A DNA stretch of 64,000 bases from Diplonema papillatum. Taxonomy: Eukaryota; Euglenozoa; Diplonemea; Diplonemida; Diplonemidae. Every line of letters begins with the position of its first letter. The stretch's first letter is position 1. Positions 31,007 through 39,221 of the stretch are shown here, in pieces. Under the pieces are notes generated by a model. That model was not told where the DNA came from. It ran no database searches and saw only the letters and a program-made list of their open reading frames with translations. The translations under genes and the position numbers were made by a program. The stretch lies in NCBI GenBank assembly GCA_030068145.1, contig JAPJBO010000547.1, forward strand, positions 62,001 through 126,000, read 5' to 3'.

Positions 31007-33838
31007 ATGGATGACATCGATGCCCTGTATGAGGAGGGGTTCTGTCTGCTATGCGACAAGGTGACGCCCGTGATCCTGGGGGACAGAACGCATTTCAAGT
31101 CCGCGCACATGCCCGACTTGGAGTCGATGAAGCAGTGGCACGAAGCAGGGTTCGTGAGAGGCACCGGGGCCAGTTGTAGCGACCTGGCTGCGTGGAGGAC
31201 GGTGATCGCAGCCGTGCAGGAGCAACGCATGACGGAGGAAGAGTTGACCTCCATCGGCGATCGCGTCAGTCTGCTGTCCGACTACATCGAGCAGCCGTTG
31301 ATGCTGGCGGGGCTCCCCATCCTGGGCGTGGCGTCCAAAGGCTCGTCCCTGATCGAAACCTGCATCTGCGAGGCTGCGGAGACCGCAGATAGCGCGGCGA
31401 AGAAGGGAAAGTGGAGCCGCCGAAGCCGGAAGGTCGTCGGCTACTTGTACACAGCAACCTTCCACAATTTTTCGCGCTTCGCCTGCCGGTTGCACGATGG
31501 GGTGCGTGAGCAGCTGCGCGCTGAGTATGACGTGACAGTGGCCACCGCCGTGCCGAACTTGGTGCTGTCAGGATACGACGAGAAGAAGGTGCGCCGCGCA
31601 GCGGTCGTGGTGAAGGAGTACTTCAAAGAGCAGTCTCCGCAGCAGCGGAGGAAAGTCGTGCCCCTGTTCGGGAGGCTGTTCGACAGCGAGGGCGACATCT
31701 TCGCCGCCGTCTGCGACCGAATCCGCAAGGTCAAGCCGTTGGCGGCCACCGTCAACTGGGACACACACAGCCCCGATCCATTGGTAATCGTCCGGAGGGC
31801 ACCCATCGCCGTCGATGAACAAGACCGCCCCACCGACCCCAACGCACCCCTCCCCACCCCCGTCCTCGAAGAGGACACAGACAGCCTCGATCCATTGGTA
31901 ACCGGCCGGAAAGCACCCGCCGCCAATGAACAAGACCGCCCGACCACCGTCCCCGAAGAATCCGACGATGACCTGCACAGCACCGAAGACCCCCCGCCAG
32001 CACTCAACGCTGCAACTGCGAAACCCGCCAAAACCACCAAACGCGGCAAACGCGGCAGCGACGGAAAAATCGTCAAGTTGACCTACGGACACCCGCCGAA
32101 ATCTCCGCAAACACCCCCCGCCGGCGACCCCCCCATTCAAGGTCAGTCGCCGCAAACCCCCCCCGCCGGCGACCCCTCCATTCAAGGTCAAAGCCTTGCT
32201 CGCCGGGGCCCTCGGCTCGTGCCGGAACAGCCGCACCTCGCCTTCGAATCCAGGCGGCTCCACAACGACGGCGTGACCTGGCTCAAGAAGAACAGGGCCT
32301 GCCGCGGGCTGCGGCGCGGCGGCGGCCGGCAATGTGCGGCGTTTGGCTCGTCGGCTGAGGTCGTCGGCGCCTTTTTGAGCCTGACCCGCGGGCTGCCGGC
32401 GACCCACCCCGCGCCGCACCTCAGGGAGCTGTGGGCCAACTGGAACGTCAGCGCGCGGCCGCACGTGCTCCGGCGCGCGGCGTTCGTCCAGCGCATCCTC
32501 GACTCCGCAGCCGAACGGGCCCCGGGGACGCATTGGGCGCTGTTCGCGGCGCAGGTGTGGGCCGAACGGCATGGCATCTCGGAGTTCTTGCCCCCTGCGG
32601 CCGTCGTGGTCATGTTCTGCTTCTTCCTCATCGACAAGCGACTCGCAGACCCGTTCGAGCTTTCCTCAGTCCCGGATGCTGCGGTCCCGTCCCTCCCGTA
32701 TCCTCCGGCGGGTCCCATCGACACGGAGAGTGACGCTTTCGTGCGGAGCTGCCGCGATGGGTTCGTCGGCTTCGTCGAGTTCTACTCCGACTTCGACTGG
32801 TCCGACCGGGTAGTGATGCTCACCCACCCGCCAGGGGAGAAGGAGTACTCGCTGCAGGACATTGCGCTGACGCGCGACGTCACGTTCGCGGCGCTGTATC
32901 ACCACAAACGGGGCAAGTTGCACCCGCCCGCCCACGCGCTGGCCGGCGTCCTCGACCCGTGCACGGGCCACAACCTCGCGTGCTCCGTCGCCGCACACCG
33001 ACTCGTGTACCTGAAGGCGGTCTTCGCGATGACCCGCGCCGCCCTCCAGACGAGCGGCGAAAACGTGCGCCGCCTCTTCCTCTCCGCGCCCCGCATGGCG
33101 TTTCACCAGCCGCCGCCCTACGAGTCCTTTGGGCTCACAAAGCCCGCCGCTGACGGCGACTGCGATTATGCCAAAATAGCCGTGAGCCGCTGCGCATATA
33201 TCGGCGACCAGGCAGTACCCGAGCAGTACGGGCTGGAAGCCGATCCGGAGCTCGTGCGTCTGTCTCTCGAGCAGTGCTTGCGCGAGCCAGTGGAGGGGTA
33301 CCCTCCGGGCGAATGGGGCTACGGAGGAGCGTTGCAGCAAGGACACCCGGCAGCGCCGTGGCAACAGCAGCGGCCGGCGTACAAGTCCGGCAAGGGGAGT
33401 TCGGGGCCCGCGGTTGCCGCTGCGTACGTGCGCAGCGGCCCCGAGCGAAGCCACACCGCCGGGTTCGGCGACACGGGAGGCAGACCACACGCTGAGCAGC
33501 CTTACGGGTACGGACGGCAGGTGGGGCAGCAGCCGGCTTCGTCGCTAGGCAGACAGCCTGGGCAGGGGTCGGGCGACTATGGGAGGGCCTACGGGGGGCT
33601 GCAGGCCGCCGGGCAACTTGGTGGCGGGGCCCCCGCATTAGCCCACGGCCAGCCGGGTGCGCGGCAGCGCGGCACGGCGGCGTACGCGGCCGGGCAGCCC
33701 TTCGACCGCTTCTCGTCGCCAAGCCATCCCCCCTACCAAGCGCTGCCCGTCCAACAGCACGCGGTGTACCATCAGCGGCACCACCACGAGCAGCAGCAGC
33801 AGCAGCATCTGCCGCATCTGCAACAGCACTTGCAGTAG
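31007..33838 (+). CDS. TUTase-like pseudoenzyme: C2H2 finger, catalytically dead nucleotidyltransferase fold, low-complexity tail
   Basis: This is the paralog of the intact terminal uridylyltransferase-like gene at 35967, by block similarity: an N-terminal zinc finger (C13, C16, H29, H34), a GS-type loop at 107-121, the helical palm segment WNVSARPHVLRRAAFVQRIL (479-498) against WDVSCRPEFGPRNSALLQKI in the paralog, then VVVMFCFFLID and VLDPCTGHNLA. In the active family the loop carries D-x-D and the palm a third Asp. Here these align with L-I-E (LIETCIC against DVDVSVC) and N480, so all three metal ligands are gone and it should not catalyse nucleotide addition. Low-complexity inserts with near-duplicate units (DPLV..RRAP..EQDRPT; SPQTPPAGDP) lie between residues about 250 and 400. 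The C-terminal 200 residues are Gly/Gln/His-rich. I chose the ATG at 31007, the first in frame after a pyrimidine tract. Possible roles are RNA binding or regulation of the active partner. Confidence 0.82.
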   Translation: MDDIDALYEEGFCLLCDKVTPVILGDRTHFKSAHMPDLESMKQWHEAGFVRGTGASCSDLAAWRTVIAAVQEQRMTEEELTSIGDRVSLLSDYIEQPLMLAGLPILGVASKGSSLIETCICEAAETADSAAKKGKWSRRSRKVVGYLYTATFHNFSRFACRLHDGVREQLRAEYDVTVATAVPNLVLSGYDEKKVRRAAVVVKEYFKEQSPQQRRKVVPLFGRLFDSEGDIFAAVCDRIRKVKPLAATVNWDTHSPDPLVIVRRAPIAVDEQDRPTDPNAPLPTPVLEEDTDSLDPLVTGRKAPAANEQDRPTTVPEESDDDLHSTEDPPPALNAATAKPAKTTKRGKRGSDGKIVKLTYGHPPKSPQTPPAGDPPIQGQSPQTPPAGDPSIQGQSLARRGPRLVPEQPHLAFESRRLHNDGVTWLKKNRACRGLRRGGGRQCAAFGSSAEVVGAFLSLTRGLPATHPAPHLRELWANWNVSARPHVLRRAAFVQRILDSAAERAPGTHWALFAAQVWAERHGISEFLPPAAVVVMFCFFLIDKRLADPFELSSVPDAAVPSLPYPPAGPIDTESDAFVRSCRDGFVGFVEFYSDFDWSDRVVMLTHPPGEKEYSLQDIALTRDVTFAALYHHKRGKLHPPAHALAGVLDPCTGHNLACSVAAHRLVYLKAVFAMTRAALQTSGENVRRLFLSAPRMAFHQPPPYESFGLTKPAADGDCDYAKIAVSRCAYIGDQAVPEQYGLEADPELVRLSLEQCLREPVEGYPPGEWGYGGALQQGHPAAPWQQQRPAYKSGKGSSGPAVAAAYVRSGPERSHTAGFGDTGGRPHAEQPYGYGRQVGQQPASSLGRQPGQGSGDYGRAYGGLQAAGQLGGGAPALAHGQPGARQRGTAAYAAGQPFDRFSSPSHPPYQALPVQQHAVYHQRHHHEQQQQQHLPHLQQHLQ

Positions 33839-34395
33839 CACTTGCAGATGCACGGGACCGCGCTTGAAGCCGCAGGCCGCCAGTTCTGCGGCGGCGGCCC
33901 TGCTGAGGTAGCCGCTTGACAACCACACGGGTGGCCAGAGCCTGCAGCCTTGAACTCACAGCTTTGGCCAGGCAACGTTTACCTGTTTCCTTTCTTGTTT
34001 GCGTTGGCGGTTTGTTGCTTCTCTCCGGTTCAAGGGGTTTGCGCGAACGGCATCTTTCGCCCTTTTTATTGCTGCTGGATTCAACTTCCCGGTGGCGGAG
34101 GCACCACGCGCTGGTCGTCGTTCTCAAAGCGTATCTTTGGCGACGACACGTTGCCTAGTCATGCGACGGACCAATCCCTGAACCGTCCCAAATGTCTGCC
34201 TGCACCGCTGCCAGGGTGTACAGTAAGCTGTGATACGTAAGCCTCCGCAGTCGTGAGCAACCAAAACGCGTGTGAATCCACACCGAGAAGCGGGTGTGAC
34301 ACCCGCTTTTTAAGCTCGAGCTTCAACTCCAGCTTCTGAGGCTGGACTCCGCCGTGTAGTCAACCATTCCTTGCAGTATTACCACCAAGGAAGAT
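33839..34395. other. Spacer between the TUTase paralogs, no gene seen
   Basis: No open frame is supported. A phrase GCGGGTGTGACACCCGC (about 34290-34306) forms a small perfect hairpin followed by T residues. It resembles a related phrase at about 42488 (GCAGGTGTGACACTCG), so it may belong to a dispersed repeat. Confidence 0.4.
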
Positions 34396-35880
34396 CAAAA
34401 GGCCCACCTGGTCCGGGCTCCTGGTGTTCCCCGACACTTCCCCGACACTTCCCCGAAGTTCCCCGAAGCCGAAAATTCCCCGAAACTCCCCGATACTCAG
34501 CCCGATTTTTGTGGGAAAAAGTGGGGCAGGTGTACGGGTTGGTAGTTGGGTGGCCAGGTCGGTGGATGGGTGAACAGGCGGGTAGTTGGGTACGGGTGGA
34601 TGGGCGGGCAAGTGGGTGAGCTGTGTACAGATGCGCAGGTAGGTGCTTTTGTATTTCGGACGCGGCTCTCTTGAGCCCCCGTCCGTGTTCCTCCTCTATT
34701 CCTCTTCGTTGGCCACCTCGATACACAGCTCGCAGGGCGTTTCTTATCATCGTGCGAGAGAACTCGGATGCATTTACCAACTGTATCTTGGACTCCTAGC
34801 CAGTTGTTGGGGCATTTAGCCATCATCTGGCTTCTGGTTTGCGGTCGCAAACGGTCGGTACCACGAGTTTGCCATTCTTATGTCAAACTCTTCAATTCCC
34901 TCCTGGGGTTTGGTTTGAAGATGTTTCACGGGTGTTGGCTCCAGCACCTTCGAACTCGGTCGCATTATTGATCGATTCCTGTATCCACGCCCGCCATCTC
35001 TTCCCACTTCTGACCATGCTAGCAGCCTCGTGTAAGCCGGGCAGACCCAGTTGTCTTCCGCCATCTGGCCCCAGCACCGCTCTTAAGATCAGTCGACGAC
35101 CATATGCAGGTGGGTGGGAGGCCCTGTTACTGCGAAGGCGTCGTTATCTCTCTGTCCCAGCCGCCATAGCCATCTTATCCTCGGCCAAGCATCGGCTATC
35201 GTGCCTCTCTTTTGATTATGAACCTTACTCCTCGCTCGGGTTGCCGTCTTCGACCGTAACCGCCTCTGGTGGTTTGGCTTAGAGTGCAAAGAACCTGTGG
35301 CGATACTCTGCATCTGCTCTCCTGGTGTCGTCGCCTTCTGCGGCGTTCTCGATGGCGGTGTTGGCGCCGGCATCCGCCGCTTCCCTTGTGGCGCTTTGGG
35401 TCGATGGTGGCGAGTCCTTACGCCGCCGCTTCGTTGCCAGCGGCCGTCCTAGTGTCGTCGCCTTCTGCGGCGTTCTCGATGGCGGTGCTGGCGCCGGCAT
35501 CCGCCGCTCCCTTGTGGCGCTTTGGGTCGATGGTGGCGAGTCCTTACGCCGCCGCTTCGTTGTCAGCAGCCGTCCTAGTGTCGTCGCCTTCTGCGGCGTT
35601 CTCGATGGCGGTGTTGGCGCCGGCATCCGCCGCTTCCTTTGTGGCGTCTCGGGGGTCGATGGTGGCGTCGGCTGCTTCTTCACCGGCGCTCGCAGCTTGC
35701 GTCTCTTCTGCTGTGGTCGTGCTCGGGTTGTTGCTGTGGGGCTTAGAACACAGGGCCGCTCTGGTGGGGCCCCTCCCCACCGGCTGCAGGGAAAGTGGCC
35801 GCCACAAAGGAAATTCCCCGAAATTCCCCGATACTCCCCGAAACTCCCCGATATTTTTATCTGGACCAGGTGGATAGGCG
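34396..35880. repeat. Repeat-rich unit bounded by CCACCTGGTCC / GGACCAGGTGG
   Basis: An 11-bp phrase CCACCTGGTCC near 34405 is matched by its complement GGACCAGGTGG at about 35864-35874. Just inside each end lies a run of CCCCGAAACTTC-like repeats (34432-34500 and 35810-35860) in direct orientation. The left half has drifting GGGTGGATGGGC repeats (34515-34620) and the right half the 126-bp minisatellite. A decayed mobile element is possible but the terminal match is short. Confidence 0.45.
35328..35680. repeat. 126-bp minisatellite, nearly three copies
   Basis: Units start at 35328, 35454 and 35580 with a 126-bp (42-codon) period. Each contains TCGTCGCCTTCTGCGGCGTTCTC and GGCGCCGGCATCCGCCGC. 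Both strands stay open across it in more than one frame. A minus-strand reading gives Lys/Arg/Pro-rich 42-residue repeats. I do not call it a gene. Confidence 0.9.
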
Positions 35881-35966
35881 AGTTGAAGCGACACCTACTG
35901 CAGAGGCCTGCTAAAATATTCGACCACCCCGGGTTAGGCTGACACTCGCTGTCGTTGGGAGGGGGA

Positions 35967-38900
35967 ATGCAAAAGGAAACTCTGGATTGGGCTAAGGTAC
36001 GCACTGCAAAGGAGACAATGGGGTACTGCACGATTTGCTACCCGCCTACGCAATACAAGTCGACAGAACATTTCAAGAAGCACGAAAAGCAAGCCGCGTG
36101 GTTGCGCAGTTGGGTATCTGTTCTGCAAGAGGAATGCGGCGGCCACGAAGTGGACGACAACTGCTGGCGCGACTTGCTGCACGGGGTGCACTCGTTGCGG
36201 CAAACGAAGGGCGAGCTGCAGGAGATCAAATGCGGAATGGACTGGCTGCAGTGGGTCACCGGTGAAAAGCTGATACCGTTCGGCAGCGTCATCGTCGGAA
36301 CGGCGGAGAAGCGGCAGACCGACAGAGACGGGAGCGACGTCGACGTGAGCGTGTGCGGAAGGACGTACCGGGGGGTCATTAATCCGCAGGTGCCGCTGCG
36401 ACTCCTCGAAGAAGCTGCTGACGTGAACGCATTTCAAAAAGACCAGAGCACGGTCATCGAAGCAGCCAACAAGACCGCTATCTTACATGCGTTCGAAAAG
36501 CTGAAAAAACTCGCCGATACTGACGTCGCTGATTTGACGCTCACGGTGACACCGACCGAAGCCGTCATTCTGGGCGATATGCAGAAACAAATCCTCAAGA
36601 AACTCCTGGTCAAGACCGAGCTGCTGGCCGATACAACAGTTCCGCTCTTGCGGATCATAGCCAAGACGACGTACGGCGACAAGCCGCTGCTTCTTTTCTC
36701 GTCCAACCAGCTTCGGGACTTATGTGCTAGTCACGTACCCCACCAAGCATGCCTACACCATTACGAGCGCACACTCCAGTTCGAAAACGAACTGGCCGCC
36801 GACGAAGCGTACAAGATCTGCTCTAGAATCGACAAAAAAGCGAAGCTGTATCTTCCGAGCGTGTCCAGATTGAGCTGGGACGTGTCGTGCAGGCCGGAGT
36901 TCGGCCCGAGAAACAGCGCGCTGCTGCAGAAAATCCTGGCGTCTGCGGGTCACCCGGCGATGACCGCCGCGTGCGCAATCAAGCGCTGGGGCAAGCAACA
37001 CGGCGTCGCCGACTCGAGGAAGGGCTTCCTCAGCTCATACGCGATGGTCCTCATGTTCTGCTTCTACCTGTACGACGCGGAGAACCTAGCTTTCGTCGAT
37101 CCGAGCACAGTCCCAGAGCCTTCGGAAACCAGCGTCATGGTACCGCCCCCGGAATTGACCGACGCCGAGCTGCGAACGTGCGCACGATACGTTTGCGGGT
37201 TCTTCGCTTACTATTCGAAATTCGACTGGAAAGCGAGAGCGGTCACTTTGAACCACCACCCTTCGACGGTCCTCTCGCCTCTGGACCTGGGTTTCACGCC
37301 CCAACGCACCTTCGAATCGCTGGCCGGCTCTCTGCGTGACCACGTGCACGGCCTGGTGACCATCATGGATCCATACGAAGAAGGCGTGAACGTCGCGCGC
37401 CGTATCAATTATTCAAAGCGGCTCTACATCACGGGTGTCCTGAAGTTCACGTACCTCGCCATCTGCAAGAGCGCCACCGGGCCGATGATGCAGCGGGTCT
37501 TCCCGCATCATCGGCCCGGTGGCGCTCTTGCAGATGGCGAGGTACGTGAACTTCACCTTGCATATGGGAGCCACCCCCCTTGGGGCTCGATTTCCCTTAA
37601 AGCACCAGCGCGAGCTCTTGCTATCGACTGCTCCGAAATGGCGCTATCCGCTGATGGGTACGTCGGTTGCTCTGAATGGCTCACGCTCGAGTCCGCGCCG
37701 CAACAATTCGAGAACATCCAGCACCTACTAAGTCAGCCCATGCTGCAAGTGCTCTTGCCGCAACTTCCCAAGACAACCCAGCACCACGTCAGCCATCACA
37801 ACAACCACCAACACCACCAGCACCACCAACATAACCAGCACCACCAACATAACCAACATCACCAACATCACCAGCACCACCAGCGTCACCAGCATCACCA
37901 ACATCAACAACATCAACAACAACACCAACAACACCAACAACACCAACAACACCAACAACACCAACAACACCAACAACACCAACAACACCAACAACACCAA
38001 CAACACCAACAACACCAACATAACCAACATCACCAACATCACCAGCACCACCAGCGTCACCAGCATCACCAACATCAACAACATCAACAACAACACCAAC
38101 AACACCAACAACACCAACAACACCAACAACACCAACAACACCAACAACACCAACAACACCAACAACACCAACAACACCAACAGCACCAACAACACCAACA
38201 ACACCAACAACACCAACAACACCAACAACACCAACAACACCAACAACACCAACAACACCAACAACACCAACAACACCAACAACACCAACAACACCAACAA
38301 CACCAACAACACCAACAACACCAACAACACCAACAACACCAACAACACCAACAACACCAACAACACCAACAACACCAACAACACCAACAACACCAACAAC
38401 ACCAACAACACCAACAACACCAACAACACCAACAACACCAACAACACCAACAACACCAACAACACCAACAACACCAACAACACCAACAACACCAACAACA
38501 CCAACAACACCAACATCACCAACATCACCAACATCACCAACATCACCAACATCACCAACAACACCAACAACACCAACAACACCAACAACACCAACAACAC
38601 CAACAACACCAACAACACCAACAACACCAACAACACCAACAACACCAACAACACCAACAACACCAACAACACCAACAACACCAACAACACCAACAACACC
38701 AACAACACCAACAACACCAACAACAACACCAACAACACCAACAACACCAACAACACCAACAACACCAACAACACCAACAACACCAACAACACCAACAACA
38801 CCAACAACACCAACAACACCAACAACACCAACAACACCAACATCACCAACATCACCAACATCACCAACATCACCAACATCACCAACAACACCAACAACAC

Positions 38901-39221
38901 CAACAACACCAACAACACCAACAACACCAACAACACCAACAACACCAACAACACCAACAACACCAACAGCACCAGCAACACCAGCAACACCACAATCACC
39001 ACAATCACCAGCATCACCAGCATCACCAGCACCACCAGCACCACCAACATATCCATCAGCAAAGCAGCAACCACCCGCATCAGCACTTCAACAACTACCA
39101 ACCCAACCCAATCAGCAACCCAAGCATTCTCACATACATTCACAATCCATCAAACCCAGCACCACCGTCAGCAGTACAGAACGCCAACCGTCTCACCACT
39201 CAGCACCTACGGTCCGCCTAG
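35967..39221 (+). CDS. Terminal uridylyltransferase / non-canonical poly(A) polymerase-like enzyme with giant Gln-His repeat tail
   Basis: A nucleotidyltransferase of the TUTase/TRF4 superfamily that adds nucleotides to RNA 3' ends. The N-terminus has a C2H2 finger (C21, C24, H35, H39), as in kinetoplastid RET1. The catalytic loop FGS (105-107) is followed by D124 and D126 (GSDVDVSV). A middle insertion of about 150 residues precedes the third Asp, D305, in LSWDVSC. The PAP-associated region (FGPRNSALLQ; LSSYAMVLMFCFYL; MDPYEEGVNVARRI near 467) completes the core, so the enzyme looks active. UTP versus ATP preference cannot be read with certainty. From about residue 608 to 1040 the chain is Gln/His repeats encoded by (CAACAACAC)n, then a short Ser/Pro/Thr tail. 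The ATG at 35967 is the first in frame. A perfect 51-bp inverted repeat interrupts the coding sequence at 37441-37555 without breaking the frame. The protein has 1084 residues if unspliced. Confidence 0.88.
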   Translation: MQKETLDWAKVRTAKETMGYCTICYPPTQYKSTEHFKKHEKQAAWLRSWVSVLQEECGGHEVDDNCWRDLLHGVHSLRQTKGELQEIKCGMDWLQWVTGEKLIPFGSVIVGTAEKRQTDRDGSDVDVSVCGRTYRGVINPQVPLRLLEEAADVNAFQKDQSTVIEAANKTAILHAFEKLKKLADTDVADLTLTVTPTEAVILGDMQKQILKKLLVKTELLADTTVPLLRIIAKTTYGDKPLLLFSSNQLRDLCASHVPHQACLHHYERTLQFENELAADEAYKICSRIDKKAKLYLPSVSRLSWDVSCRPEFGPRNSALLQKILASAGHPAMTAACAIKRWGKQHGVADSRKGFLSSYAMVLMFCFYLYDAENLAFVDPSTVPEPSETSVMVPPPELTDAELRTCARYVCGFFAYYSKFDWKARAVTLNHHPSTVLSPLDLGFTPQRTFESLAGSLRDHVHGLVTIMDPYEEGVNVARRINYSKRLYITGVLKFTYLAICKSATGPMMQRVFPHHRPGGALADGEVRELHLAYGSHPPWGSISLKAPARALAIDCSEMALSADGYVGCSEWLTLESAPQQFENIQHLLSQPMLQVLLPQLPKTTQHHVSHHNNHQHHQHHQHNQHHQHNQHHQHHQHHQRHQHHQHQQHQQQHQQHQQHQQHQQHQQHQQHQQHQQHQQHQQHQHNQHHQHHQHHQRHQHHQHQQHQQQHQQHQQHQQHQQHQQHQQHQQHQQHQQHQQHQQHQQHQQHQQHQQHQQHQQHQQHQQHQQHQQHQQHQQHQQHQQHQQHQQHQQHQQHQQHQQHQQHQQHQQHQQHQQHQQHQQHQQHQQHQQHQQHQQHQQHQQHQQHQHHQHHQHHQHHQHHQQHQQHQQHQQHQQHQQHQQHQQHQQHQQHQQHQQHQQHQQHQQHQQHQQHQQHQQQHQQHQQHQQHQQHQQHQQHQQHQQHQQHQQHQQHQQHQHHQHHQHHQHHQHHQQHQQHQQHQQHQQHQQHQQHQQHQQHQQHQQHQQHHNHHNHQHHQHHQHHQHHQHIHQQSSNHPHQHFNNYQPNPISNPSILTYIHNPSNPAPPSAVQNANRLTTQHLRSA
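37441..37555. repeat. Perfect 51-bp inverted repeat with 13-nt loop inside the TUTase frame
   Basis: The left arm 37441-37491 and right arm 37505-37555 appear exactly complementary, separated by AGCGGGTCTTCCC. The left arm encodes the conserved helix KFTYLAICKSATGPMM, which aligns with the paralog, so the left arm is the original and the right arm an inverted duplicate. It would form a very stable hairpin in the mRNA. Confidence 0.95.
37790..39060 (+). repeat. (CAACAACAC)n coding minisatellite with higher-order duplications
   Basis: Over 1.2 kb of nine-base units, reading Gln-Gln-His or Gln-His, all in frame. A block with CATAACCAACATCACC and CAGCGTCACC variants occurs at about 37849-37928 and again at 38019-38098 (period about 170). 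A CAACATCACC block occurs at about 38514-38560 and 38840-38887 (period about 326). Larger segments have therefore been duplicated in tandem as well as single units. Confidence 0.95.

Noticed and set aside
31568-32572. Minus-strand 334-codon frame opposite the TUTase-like pseudoenzyme
   Set aside because: Shadow of the sense gene, which has the zinc finger and the paralog alignment.
37728-39143. Minus-strand Leu/Val-rich open frame of 471 codons
   Set aside because: It is the antisense of the CAACAACAC repeat; the apparent hydrophobic protein is a repeat artefact.
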